Positions 7,724-16,856 of a stretch of DNA of 55,228 nucleotides are shown here, piece by piece. Position numbers and translations under genes: made by a program. Within the stretch, counting starts at the first letter, position 1, and every line of letters begins with the position of its first letter. This stretch comes from Oscillatoriales cyanobacterium. Lineage in GTDB: Bacteria > Cyanobacteriota > Cyanobacteriia > Cyanobacteriales > Microcoleaceae. The notes under the pieces are model-generated. The model did not search any database and was not told where the DNA came from. It saw only the letters and a list, made by a program, of their open reading frames with translations. Location of the stretch: positions 1 through 55,228 of the forward strand of contig REAP01000088.1 of NCBI GenBank assembly GCA_004294385.1. The letters run 5' to 3'.

Positions 7724-8959
7724 TTATTTTTGGAGTGGCAATGTAAAATGAAAACAACTGCCTTTATCGGGTACGGAATCGACCCAGATTTGACCGTAAT
7801 GGGCGCGGATGATGCCCTGACAAAGAGACAGTCCAATGCCGTAACCGTCTTGTGATTTGTCTCGCTGCAACCGGAAGCTGTCTTCAAAAATGCTTTCGCA
7901 ATTTTCTTGGGGAATTCCCGGCCCGCTGTTACCAATGCTGACTTGAACTTTGTAAGCAGTACGGTGCAGTATGGAAATACTCACAGTTCCTTGTTCTGGG
8001 GTATACTTGCTGGCGTTGTCGAGTAGGTTGGCAATGACTTGTTTGATGCGATCGGGATCGGCATAAACTAAGGGCAAATCTGTGGGAATATCTGTCTCCA
8101 ATTTCAGACTTTTAGCTTGAAATTTGTCTTGAAACTGAAGCAGTACATCTTGACAAATTGTCCCCAGTTGGATTTTTTTTGGTTCCATGTGCAGTTGGGC
8201 TTTTGTACCCCTAGCTGCTTGCAGGATATCTGTGATCATGCGATCGACAATCCGAATTTGCCGCCTTGCTTGTTTCATCAAATGAGTCGCCAGAGTCGGT
8301 GTCAAACGTCGTGTTTCCCCATCTTTCACCTTCTGATTTGACTCCAAAGTCTCCAAAGCCAAAGAGGCGGCCGTCAAAGGATTGCGGAGGTCGTGAGCTA
8401 GCATGGCAATAATCCGGTCTTTCAACTGTAGCTGCTCTTCCAGGTGTTCTTTTTCCTGTTTTAGCCGAAAAACTTCATCAGCAAGTTGCACCAGTTCAAC
8501 GGCGCAAGCAACCGAATAAATGGGTTTTGGGTCGGCCAAGGTTTCAGCCAGAAGTGTAGCAGACTGCTGCTGGGCGGCGTATTCTTCTACCGACAACTGC
8601 CAACGGGGCCACCAGTGTTCCAATTGGGCGCTCAAATTACTGCCGGCGAGGGTTTGTCGAGGGTCGGGATGAATTTTGAGCAGCGAGGGAGTGGCTACGA
8701 CTTTAAAGTGTTCGGCCAAATCGGGCTGTTCCCCTACATCGATGATTTGAAGTTCAAAGTCCCACTTTGCCTTCAAATCTTTTAGGGATTTGCGGATGTG
8801 TTTGGTCTGTTCCCTGGAAGAGGGACGCTTGTCTACGAACAGCAAAAGCTGTAGAACCGATTCGGAGGTGGCCGGCTGTTCAGGTGAACAGTCGGTGTCC
8901 TGACCGTTGGTTTGATTGAGGTTATTCAATTTGTCGATCGGGTGAAAACAATTGACCAT
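7724..8959 (-). CDS. sasA: Circadian clock output histidine kinase SasA
   Basis: 411 residues. Residues ~35-130 form a KaiB-like thioredoxin-fold sensor (LQLLLFVDKRPSSREQTKHI, VVATPSLLKIHPDP), which binds KaiC. HisKA has phospho-acceptor His189 in MLAHDLRNPLTAASL. HATPase_c has N box NLLDNASKYTP, G1 NSGPGIP and G2 GYGIGLSLCQGI. SasA is activated by KaiC and phosphorylates RpaA to drive clock-controlled transcription. The kaiABC genes are not in this window, which is normal. The ATG at 8959 is favoured by the usual N-terminal extension before the KaiB-like domain. Divergent from the DUF2079 gene. Confidence 0.95.
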   Translation of the reverse strand: MVNCFHPIDKLNNLNQTNGQDTDCSPEQPATSESVLQLLLFVDKRPSSREQTKHIRKSLKDLKAKWDFELQIIDVGEQPDLAEHFKVVATPSLLKIHPDPRQTLAGSNLSAQLEHWWPRWQLSVEEYAAQQQSATLLAETLADPKPIYSVACAVELVQLADEVFRLKQEKEHLEEQLQLKDRIIAMLAHDLRNPLTAASLALETLESNQKVKDGETRRLTPTLATHLMKQARRQIRIVDRMITDILQAARGTKAQLHMEPKKIQLGTICQDVLLQFQDKFQAKSLKLETDIPTDLPLVYADPDRIKQVIANLLDNASKYTPEQGTVSISILHRTAYKVQVSIGNSGPGIPQENCESIFEDSFRLQRDKSQDGYGIGLSLCQGIIRAHYGQIWVDSVPDKGSCFHFTLPLQK

Positions 8960-9048
8960 TACCGAGCCCAGTTATTTCACTATCTACTTTAATTTAATAC
9001 TTACTTTAGATTTGTGCTAATCTCCGATAGTTTGATGAGGGTGGAAAG

Positions 9049-10737
9049 ATGATATTTTTGAGCGGCAAGCAAAATTCGTCGCTGAATGAGGTGATGAAGG
9101 TGGCGGCGGTTTTTTTTGTGCTGTGCTTGTTGTTGACGCTGCATCGCTACTACAGCTTTTACGCTACTTACGACCAAGGCATTTTCAATCAACTTTTTTG
9201 GAATGGTACTCACGGTCACTTGTTTGAGAGCTCTCTCTCTTCGGCTTTGTCCACTAACGTGGTTCACCAAAATCAGATTCCAGAAGTATTTTACTATCGG
9301 TTAGGACAGCACTTCACCCCGGCGCTGATGCTGTGGCTACCAATTTACTCACTGTTTCCCTCTCCTGTCACTTTGACGGTGTTGCAGGTGACTTTGATTA
9401 CGGCAGCGGGTTTAGTCCTCTACCCTCTGGCCAGACACTATCTAGAGCCTCGGCTGTCGGCGGCAATTGTCGTCAGCTATTACTGCGCTAACGCGGTAAT
9501 TGGCCCGACATTGGGAAATTTTCATGATGTTTGCCAAACTCCGCTGTTTGTTTTTAGCTTGCTGCTGGCGATGGAGAAGCGCTGGTGGCCCCTGTTTGGG
9601 ATTCTCGCAACTTTGATTTTGGCGGTGCGGGAAGATGGGGGAATTGTTTTATTTGGGGTCGGAGTTTACTTGATCTTGAGCCGACGCTATCCTCTGACTG
9701 GCTTGGCTGTGTGCATTCTCAGTTTTGGTTACATGATTGTCTTGACCAATCTGATTATGCCTTTGTTTTCTGATGACATCTCCCAGCGGTTTATGATGGA
9801 GCGCTTTGGTCAATATGCTGATGGTGATGAAGCTTCGACTCTGGAAATTATTTGGGGAATGGTGAGCAATCCTGGGCGGTTGGTTGAACAATTATTTACG
9901 CCGTTTTTTGGTAAGATAAAATACCTGCTTGGTCAATGGTTGCCGTTGGCTTTGGTTCCTGCTGTAGCGCCTGCTTCTTGGACGATCGCGGGATTTCCAT
10001 TGCTGAAGCTATTTTTAGCGAAAGGAGAGTCGGTATTGGCGATTAATATTCGCTATGCGATGACTGTGGTTCCAGGGCTGTTTTATGGGGCGATTTTGTG
10101 GTGGGCCGATCGCCAAAAGGAAGAAGATAAAATTAGGAGCGGAGAAAAAACTGTCTTGCGTTTCCCTTCGGCAATGTTTCCTTTCCCTTCATCTGCCAAG
10201 TTTCGCCGATTTTGGTCGTTTTGTATCTGTTTGTCGCTATTTTTTACCTTCACGTCTAACCCAAATCGGACTTTTTCATTCATTTTGCCCGATGCGATCG
10301 AGCCTTGGGTGCAGGTTCCTCTGATCAGACAATGGCAGCACGTTTCTCAGGTGCGGCCTCTGTTAGCTCAAATTCCTGCGGATGCTAGCGTGTCAGCGAC
10401 AAATACTATTGTGCCGATTTTGTCTAGCCGCCGGGAAATTCTCCGGTTTCCGATGTTGGAATTGCGAAATGATGCGAGGGAGACGGTGAAGATGGAATAT
10501 GTGATTGCTGATATGTGGCAGTTGCAGCAGTATCAGACGGCTTTTCGCAGGGAACGGGGACAGTTGCGGGCGATCGTCCCACAGATCGATCGCCTATCCA
10601 ATTCTCTTGAGTATGGAATTGTAGGCTTTGAAGATGGCGCGATTTTGATGCGTCAGGGGGCTGCTTCTGACTCTCTATCGGTGGCGGCTTGGACTCGTTT
10701 TCGCCGGGAATTGGAGCCGATTTTGAATAAAAAGTAG
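9049..10737 (+). CDS. DUF2079 family polytopic membrane protein
   Basis: 562 residues with about ten hydrophobic segments starting at residue ~17 (AAVFFVLCLLLTL). The early block YDQGIFNQLFWNGTHG is the hallmark of DUF2079, as are the conserved GNFHDVCQTPLFVFSLLLA and AVREDGG. DUF2079 proteins resemble GT-C glycosyltransferases in topology (large loop after TM1), but no reaction is established. The soluble tail after ~410 contains SATNTIVPILSSRREILRFP, typical of the family. Monocistronic and divergent from sasA. Confidence 0.85.
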   Translation: MIFLSGKQNSSLNEVMKVAAVFFVLCLLLTLHRYYSFYATYDQGIFNQLFWNGTHGHLFESSLSSALSTNVVHQNQIPEVFYYRLGQHFTPALMLWLPIYSLFPSPVTLTVLQVTLITAAGLVLYPLARHYLEPRLSAAIVVSYYCANAVIGPTLGNFHDVCQTPLFVFSLLLAMEKRWWPLFGILATLILAVREDGGIVLFGVGVYLILSRRYPLTGLAVCILSFGYMIVLTNLIMPLFSDDISQRFMMERFGQYADGDEASTLEIIWGMVSNPGRLVEQLFTPFFGKIKYLLGQWLPLALVPAVAPASWTIAGFPLLKLFLAKGESVLAINIRYAMTVVPGLFYGAILWWADRQKEEDKIRSGEKTVLRFPSAMFPFPSSAKFRRFWSFCICLSLFFTFTSNPNRTFSFILPDAIEPWVQVPLIRQWQHVSQVRPLLAQIPADASVSATNTIVPILSSRREILRFPMLELRNDARETVKMEYVIADMWQLQQYQTAFRRERGQLRAIVPQIDRLSNSLEYGIVGFEDGAILMRQGAASDSLSVAAWTRFRRELEPILNKK

Positions 10738-10992
10738 GCGGGAGGGCGATCGGTCTCAACCACCTATTTTCGTGCAGAAACCCAGTTTCTGCACCATTCC
10801 CAGTTATTATTGCTATCAAAATTCAGTGAGTGGTCATAAATTGGCGATCGACCAACTAATAAATTTGGGTATCATACAATAGATCTGTTAACTATAAACA
10901 TTAAGATCTATAAATTCTGTGGAGGGCTAAGAACTGTATCGTAATTTCTGAACAAATCTAGACAAATCTCCAAAATCGTCCATATAATCAAT
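10738..10992. other. Intergenic region with AGAAAC-type hairpin, upstream of TnpB
   Basis: A perfect 10-bp hairpin GTGCAGAAAC/GTTTCTGCAC lies at 10772-10794, followed by CATTCC. It belongs to the AGAAACC...GGTTTCT repeat type and probably terminates the DUF2079 transcript. The rest, to 10992, is AT-rich and should contain the left end of the TnpB element; its exact boundary could not be set. Confidence 0.5.
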
Positions 10993-12294
10993 ATGGGAGA
11001 TCAAGTAAATACATCAGAGGCCAAAAACAAAATGCTTCTCTCTTTCAAGACGGAATTAAAACCGAATAATCGGCAGATGACGCAATTCCGTCAACATTGT
11101 GGAGTTGCCAGACACGCCTATAACTTTGGGAATGCCATCATTCTTGATATTTTGAAACAACGAGAAACCGACAAATCGGTTAAAGTTCCCAATGCGATTG
11201 ACTTGCACAAGCGGTTAATTGCTGAAATTAAGCCGTCCAACCCCTGGTACTACGAATCATCCAAAGCAAGTCCTCAACAGGCACTAGCAGAAGTGAGGAC
11301 AGCTTGGGATAGATGCTTCAAAAAAGTTTCAGCACAGCCTAGATTCAAGAAAAAAGGCAAGTCTAAAGACTCTTTTTATCTGGAGCAAGGCACTAAAGCC
11401 AAACCAGCAATTCGTAATGACGGAAAACGAATCAAGCTCCCTAAAATTGGCTGGGTACTTTTGCATGAAACTTTGCCAATTAGTGCAGTGCATAATTGTG
11501 TAATCAGCCGTCAAGCCGATAGTTGGTTTGTCGCTATCAAGTACGAAGTTGAAAAACCCGCAGTACCCGCGAATCGACCGTCTGTCGGCGTTGATATTGG
11601 CATCAAGGAACTGGCTGTAACCAGCGATGGTAAAGTCTTTCCCAATCCCAAAGCTTATCGAAAGATGAGCAAAAAGATGAAATATTTACAGCGCTCAGTC
11701 AGTCGCAAGGTCAAAGGTTCTAAGAACCGATTAAAGGCGATTCGATTACTAGGTCGGCATCACGCAAAGATTGGTAATATCAGGAAAGATGCAATTCATA
11801 AACTCACTAACCACATCGCTAAAAACCACAGCATTGTAAAGATTGAAGATTTGCATATCAAAGCTTTCCTGAAAAACCATAAGCTAGCAGGAGCGATTGC
11901 TGACTGTGGAATGTACGAATTCAAGCGTCAATTGGAATACAAAACTGAGAAGTTTTCTAGCCAATTAATTCTAGTTGATCGTTTCTTTCCTAGCTCTCAG
12001 ATTTGTTCCGGTTGCCATGTGCATCGCCATAAGATGCCACTAAAAAGCCGCACTTATCATTGTCCTGAGTGCGGGCACACTGAGGACAGAGATTTGAATG
12101 CAGCTAAAAATATCGAACGATGGTTTGAAGGAATTCACATTCCGATTCGTTCGGATCCAACGGTAAGTTCTACTCTTATTGCTTGTGGAGCAGACAAACC
12201 TCTCAAGAGTCATCTTGAGACTGCGTTGAAACAGGAAGTAAGCATCGAAACCATCAATGTCCATTTAAGTCTAGACTTAGGTAGTTTTGGGTAG
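10993..12294 (+). CDS. tnpB: TnpB (IS200/IS605-type OrfB), RNA-guided nuclease, full length
   Basis: 433 residues from the ATG at 10993. The ATG at 11032 gives the more typical start MLLSFKTELKPN and is probably the real one. An N-terminal helix-turn-helix region is followed by a split RuvC nuclease: Asp201 (VGVDIGIKEL), Glu285 (VKIEDLHI) and the DRD motif at 365-367 (EDRDLNAAKN). The zinc finger uses Cys338/341 and Cys357/360. All catalytic residues are present, so it may be active. TnpB cleaves DNA guided by an omega-RNA read from its own 3' end. No TnpA (Y1 transposase) is adjacent, so mobility would depend on a transposase elsewhere. The stop lies 21 bp before the glycosyltransferase ATG, so the right end and guide segment must overlap that junction. 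Confidence 0.92.
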   Translation: MGDQVNTSEAKNKMLLSFKTELKPNNRQMTQFRQHCGVARHAYNFGNAIILDILKQRETDKSVKVPNAIDLHKRLIAEIKPSNPWYYESSKASPQQALAEVRTAWDRCFKKVSAQPRFKKKGKSKDSFYLEQGTKAKPAIRNDGKRIKLPKIGWVLLHETLPISAVHNCVISRQADSWFVAIKYEVEKPAVPANRPSVGVDIGIKELAVTSDGKVFPNPKAYRKMSKKMKYLQRSVSRKVKGSKNRLKAIRLLGRHHAKIGNIRKDAIHKLTNHIAKNHSIVKIEDLHIKAFLKNHKLAGAIADCGMYEFKRQLEYKTEKFSSQLILVDRFFPSSQICSGCHVHRHKMPLKSRTYHCPECGHTEDRDLNAAKNIERWFEGIHIPIRSDPTVSSTLIACGADKPLKSHLETALKQEVSIETINVHLSLDLGSFG

Positions 12295-12315
12295 GTCTTA
12301 TAGAACGGAAGAGAG

Positions 12316-13503
12316 ATGAAAATTTTAGTATTAGCGTGGGAGTTTCCTCCCAGAATCGTCGGCGGCATCGCCCGCCACGTATCGGAATTGTACCCAGAAT
12401 TGGTGAAGCTGGGTCACTCCATTCACTTGATTACAGTAGAATTCGGTAACGCGCCGATGTACGAAGTGGTGGAAGGAATACAGGTGCATCGGGTGGTGGT
12501 GGGACACGCCCGCGACTTTTTCCACTGGGTAGCAAACCTCAACCAAAGCATGGGCCATCAGGGGGGCAAACTGATCCTGGAAGAAGGGCCCTTTGATATC
12601 ATTCACGCTCATGACTGGTTAGTGGGAGATGCCGCGATCGCACTTAAGCATACCTTTAAAATACCCCTAATTGCCACCATCCATGCCACCGAATATGGAC
12701 GCTTCAACGGCATCCACAATGAGGGACAGCGCTACATCAACGCTAAGGAAAATAGCCTCGCTTACAATGCTTGGCGGGTAATTGTGTGCAGCGATTATAT
12801 GCGACGGGAAGCAGAACGGGTACTATCGACTCCTTGGAACAAAATAGAGGTAATTTATAACGGAATTAGGTCAGAAAAAAAGCCACGCTTGAATCAATTA
12901 GACGCGATTAATTTTCGCCGTAAATTTGCAGCAGACGACGAAAAAATTGTGTATTATGTGGGCAGAATTAGCTATGAAAAGGGGATTGCTGTATTCTTGA
13001 ATGCTGCACCTAAACTAATTTGGAAAATGGGAGGAAAAGCGAAGATTGTAATTGTTGGTGGTGGTAATACAGATCATCTCAAACATCAGGCTTGGAACTT
13101 GGGAATTTGGAATAAGTGTTATTTTACAGGCTTCATGTTTGAAGAAGACCTCGACAAATTTCAGACGGTAGCTGACTGTGCAGTTTTTCCAAGTCTTTAT
13201 GAACCTTTTGGAATTGTAGCTTTAGAAAGTTTTGCTGCAAGAGTGCCCGTGGTGGTTTCCAATGCTGGTGGACTTCCCGAAGTCGTACAGCACACGAAAA
13301 CTGGTGTGGTGACTCAGGCAAATAATAGTGATTCTTTAGCCTGGGGGATTTTGGAAGTTTTGAATAATCCGGGTTATGGACAATGGTTGGTTGATAATGC
13401 TTATGAGGATTTGGAACGCCGATTTAGCTGGCAGAAGTTGGCGATGGAAACGGAGTGGGTTTATCAACGGGTGGTGGAGGAAAGGGCTGAGGTTGATTGG
13501 TAA
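12316..13503 (+). CDS. GT4-family glycosyltransferase (GT-B fold)
   Basis: 395 residues. The N-terminal Rossmann half begins MKILVLAWEFPPRIVGGIARH, the starch/glycogen-synthase-like start, followed by HAHDWLVGDAAIALK. The C-terminal nucleotide-sugar half has YVGRISYEKG, VIVGGG, FPSLYEPFGIVALESFA (EX7E motif) and SNAGGLPEVV. It transfers a sugar from a nucleotide donor; length and opening motif suggest a glycogen-synthase-like or cell-surface glycan enzyme, not resolvable further. The TnpB gene ends 21 bp upstream, so its native promoter may have been displaced. The start is supported by GGAAGAGAG 5-13 nt upstream. Confidence 0.88.
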   Translation: MKILVLAWEFPPRIVGGIARHVSELYPELVKLGHSIHLITVEFGNAPMYEVVEGIQVHRVVVGHARDFFHWVANLNQSMGHQGGKLILEEGPFDIIHAHDWLVGDAAIALKHTFKIPLIATIHATEYGRFNGIHNEGQRYINAKENSLAYNAWRVIVCSDYMRREAERVLSTPWNKIEVIYNGIRSEKKPRLNQLDAINFRRKFAADDEKIVYYVGRISYEKGIAVFLNAAPKLIWKMGGKAKIVIVGGGNTDHLKHQAWNLGIWNKCYFTGFMFEEDLDKFQTVADCAVFPSLYEPFGIVALESFAARVPVVVSNAGGLPEVVQHTKTGVVTQANNSDSLAWGILEVLNNPGYGQWLVDNAYEDLERRFSWQKLAMETEWVYQRVVEERAEVDW

Positions 13504-13507
13504 GAAT

Positions 13508-13553
13508 GTTGACTGTTCACGGTTCACTGTTCACGGTTCACTGTTCACGGTTG
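13508..13553. repeat. Heptamer repeat TTCACGG/TTCACTG
   Basis: Alternating 7-bp units right after the glycosyltransferase stop; STRR type. Confidence 0.75.
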
Positions 13554-13573
13554 AGTAAAATATCAACTTTTTT

Positions 13574-13683
13574 AGAAGTTACACCGGAATGATATAGAAG
13601 TTACACCGGAATGATATAGAAGTTACACCGGAATGATATAGAAGTTACACCGGAATGATATAGAAGTTACACCGGAATGATAT
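13574..13683. repeat. Five perfect 22-bp tandem repeats
   Basis: Unit AGAAGTTACACCGGAATGA plus TAT, repeated five times without spacers or mismatches. ACACCGGAATGATA resembles the CATTCCGGTGCAACCGG tag beside the hairpin repeat at 25666-25729. Not CRISPR, since no spacers exist. Confidence 0.95.
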
Positions 13684-13686
13684 AGA

Positions 13687-13753
13687 GGACACCGCGAGTG
13701 CCTTAGTCCCTACCGAAAACAATATTGTAGGGACTAAGGCACTCGCGGTGTCC
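13687..13753. repeat. GGACACCGCGAGTGCC hairpin repeat (copy B), perfect 27-bp arms
   Basis: Arms 13687-13713 and 13727-13753 are exact reverse complements around a 13-nt loop. Member of the GGACACGGCAGTGCC family, with a variant arm core (CCGCGAGTGCC). It lies directly after the 22-bp tandem array and just upstream of the MFS gene. Confidence 0.92.
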
Positions 13754-13843
13754 TAATTTTGGCTACTTCATTGAGAATCGCTATACTTGCAAATATTAAG
13801 GATTTGTAACACAATGATATGGATACACTCGACTTTAGCTTGA

Positions 13844-15121
13844 GTGGATTCGGAAGATTTCACAGGAATTCGCATCTTGAATATTTTTAGGGATATCGAA
13901 CCCCAACCCAAACGCAACTTGCTGACTTTATTCGCCACAGGTCTGCTATTCTGGTCTAGTTTGGCTTCACTGCTGCCGACTTTGCCACTGTATGTCCAAT
14001 TTGTAGGTGGTACAAAACAGCAAATTGGCTTTGTCATGGGTGCATTTGCGATCGGGCTTTTGTTTTCAAGACCGCAATTAGGTAAAATGGCTGATAGCAA
14101 GGGTCGAAAACAAGTTTTGCTTTTAGGTACTTTGGTAGCTGCGACGGCCCCTCTCTGTTACCTATTTGCTAAATCTATCCCTTTACTGTTATGTATTCGG
14201 GCTTTTCACGGGATTAGTATCGCCGCTTTTACCACGGCTTACAGCGCTTTGGTAACAGATTTGTCGCCGCCAGGAAAGCGGGGCGAATTAATCGGTTATA
14301 TGAGTTTGGTAAGTCCGATTGGGCTGGCATTTGGGCCGGCTATGGGCGGATTTTTGCAAGCTTGGGTTGGTTATACTCCTTTGTTTGTGATGTCTGCTTC
14401 TTTCGCTACAATGGCTGTACTTTGTACTTGTCAAGTTACGGAACCAAATTTTGTGGAGTCAACAAAACCTGACTCCTTATCTAATGACAAAAATGGCAAA
14501 AATTATTGGCAAATGTTGTGGAATCCCCGCGTTCGGATTCCGGCTTTAGTTTTATTAGTAGTAGGTTTGGTATTCGGAACTCTGAGCACTTTTATGCCTT
14601 TGTTTGTACAGGAAACTAAGGCTGACTTTAATGCTGGATTGTTTTATTCAACGGCGGCAATTGCTAGTTTCGGTATGCGATTAGTGACGGGAAGGGCTTC
14701 GGACAAATATGGCCGTGGCTTGTTTATTTCTGCTGGCTTAATCTGTTACTGTTTGTCTATGCTATTGTTGTACAATGCTAGTAATACGAGTAGTTTTTTA
14801 ATCGCAGCTTTGGTTGAGGGTTGCGCCGCCGGTACTGTTTTGCCGATGATGGTAACGCTGATGTCGGATAGGTGTGAACCTCAAGAAAGGGGTCGATTGT
14901 TTTCGCTTTGTATTGGCGGATTTGATTTGGGTATTGCGGTTGCGGGGCCGACTTTAGGTTTTGTGGCTGAACAAGTTGGCTACAGAAATATGTTTGGTTT
15001 TGCGGCTGGACTCGCTAGCTTGGCTTTGTTGATTTTTGCCACCCAGTGTAGCAAGGATTTGTCTCATTCGGTGAGGTTTGCGATCGGGCGAGGCAAAGAT
15101 GTTTATGCTTTGAATCGGTGA
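13844..15121 (+). CDS. MFS transporter, 12 TM
   Basis: 425 residues from a GTG at 13844; a TTG at 13877 is a possible alternative, and the start is not certain. Twelve hydrophobic segments. The MFS loop 2-3 signature GKMADSKGRKQVLLLG and its repeat GRASDKYGRGLFISAG are present, with the TM5 motif GLAFGPAMGGFLQAWVGY. Likely a proton-coupled exporter (drug-resistance type by motif), substrate unknown. The last codons touch the first unit of the downstream 74-bp repeat. Confidence 0.85.
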   Translation: MDSEDFTGIRILNIFRDIEPQPKRNLLTLFATGLLFWSSLASLLPTLPLYVQFVGGTKQQIGFVMGAFAIGLLFSRPQLGKMADSKGRKQVLLLGTLVAATAPLCYLFAKSIPLLLCIRAFHGISIAAFTTAYSALVTDLSPPGKRGELIGYMSLVSPIGLAFGPAMGGFLQAWVGYTPLFVMSASFATMAVLCTCQVTEPNFVESTKPDSLSNDKNGKNYWQMLWNPRVRIPALVLLVVGLVFGTLSTFMPLFVQETKADFNAGLFYSTAAIASFGMRLVTGRASDKYGRGLFISAGLICYCLSMLLLYNASNTSSFLIAALVEGCAAGTVLPMMVTLMSDRCEPQERGRLFSLCIGGFDLGIAVAGPTLGFVAEQVGYRNMFGFAAGLASLALLIFATQCSKDLSHSVRFAIGRGKDVYALNR

Positions 15122-15346
15122 TTTGGTAGGAAAACAGGCAAGATGCCTGTTCCACAAAGAGTAAATTTTTGGGTTGTGGGGTGGGCATCCTGCGATTTGG
15201 TAGGAAAACAGGCAAGATGCCTGTTCCACAAAGAGTAAATTTTTGGGTTGTGGGGTGGGCATCCTGCGATTTGTTAGGAAAACAGGCAAGATGCCTGTTC
15301 TGTTCCACAAAGAGTAAATTTTTGGGTTGTGGGGTGGGCATCCTGC
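15120..15346. repeat. Three 74-bp direct repeats containing CAGGCAAGATGCCTG
   Basis: Units at 15120-15193, 15194-15267 and 15268-15346; the last has a 5-bp duplication (TGTTC). Each carries the hairpin ACAGGCAAGATGCCTGT followed by TCCACAAAGAG and a GTGGGGTGGGCATCCTGC tail. The same motif recurs at 19899-20143 and 51664-51763. Confidence 0.92.
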
Positions 15347-15468
15347 CCGCCATTAAAAGGCTTATTGAGTATAAAGATACCAATTGAAAAAGTTATGAAT
15401 CTTAAATCTTGACTTGGATTAATTTCTTAATTCAAGAATCAGAGTTTAAAACTCATAACTTTTAGTAG

Positions 15469-15542
15469 TGGGCTTGGAGGGATTCGAACCCCCGACCTCA
15501 TGGTTCGTAGCCATGCACTCTATCCAACTAAGCTACAAGCCC
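15469..15542 (-). tRNA. tRNA-Arg (anticodon ACG)
   Basis: 74 nt on the reverse strand. Acceptor stem GGGCTTG/CAAGCCC with discriminator A. Anticodon stem CATGG/CCATG closes loop CTACGAA, giving anticodon ACG (A34 becomes inosine and reads CGN). The T arm has GGTTCGAATCC. CCA is not encoded. Confidence 0.96.
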
Positions 15543-15620
15543 CTGTTAAGTTCAGATTTAATCTAAGATTGATTAAGTTCTTTTCTCACAGAATCTAACA
15601 GTAACACCTTTATCAAAATA

Positions 15621-16142
15621 ATGCAAGACATTTCTCAAACTTTTTCTAAATTGCCCGATCGCGCACTGCTAACTCACCTTAATAATAGCGGTGAAGCCCA
15701 AATGGTGGACGTTTCAGCTAAGGTGGCAACGGTGCGTCAAGCTGTGGCCGCTGCGAGGGTGCGGATGTCACCGGAGACTTTTGCGGCAATTGAAGCTGGG
15801 AATGCGCCCAAGGGTGATGTTTTGGGTACTGCCCGGTTGGCTGGAATTATGGCGGCGAAGCAGACGGCGAATTTGATTCCTCTGTGTCATCCTCTGCCGC
15901 TGAGTAGTGTGGAGGTGCAGGTGATACCGGATGCTGAGTTGCCGGGGTATGAAATTCGGGCTACGGTGAAAATTAAGGCGGAAACTGGGGTGGAAATGGA
16001 GGCGATGACGGCGGTTTCGGTGGCGGCGCTGACTTTGTATGATATGGCGAAAGGGTTGTCGAAGTCGATCGCGATCGAATCAATTCGACTCGTCAGTAAA
16101 ACTGGTGGCAAATCCGGGGACTATCAGAATTTGGAGGCATAA
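15621..16142 (+). CDS. moaC: Cyclic pyranopterin monophosphate synthase MoaC
   Basis: 173 residues. Family blocks: MVDVSAKVATVRQAVA, KGDVLGTARLAGIMAAKQT, IPLCHPLPLS, TGVEMEAMTAVSVAALTLYD, and the terminal SKTGGKSGDY. With MoaA it makes cyclic pyranopterin monophosphate, the first precursor of molybdenum cofactor. All conserved blocks are present. It is isolated from other moa genes here. A hairpin terminator follows at 16161-16183. Confidence 0.95.
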   Translation: MQDISQTFSKLPDRALLTHLNNSGEAQMVDVSAKVATVRQAVAAARVRMSPETFAAIEAGNAPKGDVLGTARLAGIMAAKQTANLIPLCHPLPLSSVEVQVIPDAELPGYEIRATVKIKAETGVEMEAMTAVSVAALTLYDMAKGLSKSIAIESIRLVSKTGGKSGDYQNLEA

Positions 16143-16160
16143 ATTCATGTCTTGAGAGGG

Positions 16161-16183
16161 ATGCAGCATTCAAAAAGCTGCAT
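16161..16183 (+). terminator. Hairpin terminator after moaC
   Basis: ATGCAGC pairs with GCTGCAT around a 9-nt loop, followed by TTATGATT. Confidence 0.6.
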
Positions 16184-16229
16184 TTATGATTAGAATAGGC
16201 ATAGAACTACTAACAGAAAGTGAAAAGCT

Positions 16230-16487
16230 ATGCCTCCTCGTTGGCCCCGCAAACCCGATCGCAATGATCCAGAATACCGCCGTTTAGATGATCGGATGAA
16301 TTTTGCGATTCATGTGGGTCTTTTTTCGGCTTCTAATTCTGGTTTGTGGTTTGTTCACAATTTGCAGAAGGCTGATTGGCCTTGGGCTGTTTCGGTAACT
16401 GGTGGATGGGCAGTGTTGGTGTTTGTCCATGCAATTTACCATTTTGCGATCGCCGATTATTCGCCCCTGACTAAGGATTCTGGTTGA
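16230..16487 (+). CDS. Small two-TM membrane protein (2TM-like)
   Basis: 85 residues. A charged N-terminus (PPRWPRKPDRNDPEYRRLDDR) is followed by two membrane segments at ~27-44 and ~52-75, separated by NLQKADWPWAV. The layout matches the short 2TM domain proteins of bacteria (helix, short loop, helix, charged start). Function unknown. It lies between moaC and a DUF3181 gene on the same strand, 62 bp before the latter. Confidence 0.7.
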   Translation: MPPRWPRKPDRNDPEYRRLDDRMNFAIHVGLFSASNSGLWFVHNLQKADWPWAVSVTGGWAVLVFVHAIYHFAIADYSPLTKDSG

Positions 16488-16549
16488 GGGGTGTTATCGG
16501 CGATTTGTTAACTCTTTTAACCGATCGTAAATAACTTACTTTTTTAGAT

Positions 16550-16855
16550 ATGGCTAATACTACCACACAGGTGATCGAATCTTTGGCAGCCGAAATCGGT
16601 GAAAATGTCTATATTGACATTGCTAAGTGGCATTTGTATCTAAGAGATGCCCATTTGCATACGGTTGTTGCGGAACAACTTTATACACTACTGGAAGATG
16701 GCAATTTAGATGCGGATAGAGTTGGGCAAGTTTTGCAAAGTATTCCAGTCAAGTTGGGTGCGGGTAAGCGGGAAGTGCCGTTAGCTGATTTGATTCCGAT
16801 GCAGTGTCAAGTTAAGTTGATGGATGTTTTGGAGGAGTTTCAGCGGAAGATGTGA
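16550..16855 (+). CDS. DUF3181 family protein
   Basis: 101 residues. The blocks VIESLAAEIGENVYIDIAKWHLYL, REVPLADLIPMQCQVKLMDVLEEF match DUF3181, a small soluble family confined largely to cyanobacteria, with no known activity. Possibly co-transcribed with the 2TM gene upstream. Full length. Confidence 0.85.
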   Translation: MANTTTQVIESLAAEIGENVYIDIAKWHLYLRDAHLHTVVAEQLYTLLEDGNLDADRVGQVLQSIPVKLGAGKREVPLADLIPMQCQVKLMDVLEEFQRKM

Positions 16856-16856
16856 T

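Noticed and set aside
13574..13683. Tandem 22-bp units as a CRISPR array
   Set aside because: Units are contiguous without spacers, and no cas genes are present.
15014..15387. Open frames across the 74-bp repeats after the MFS gene
   Set aside because: They only translate the repeated DNA on both strands.
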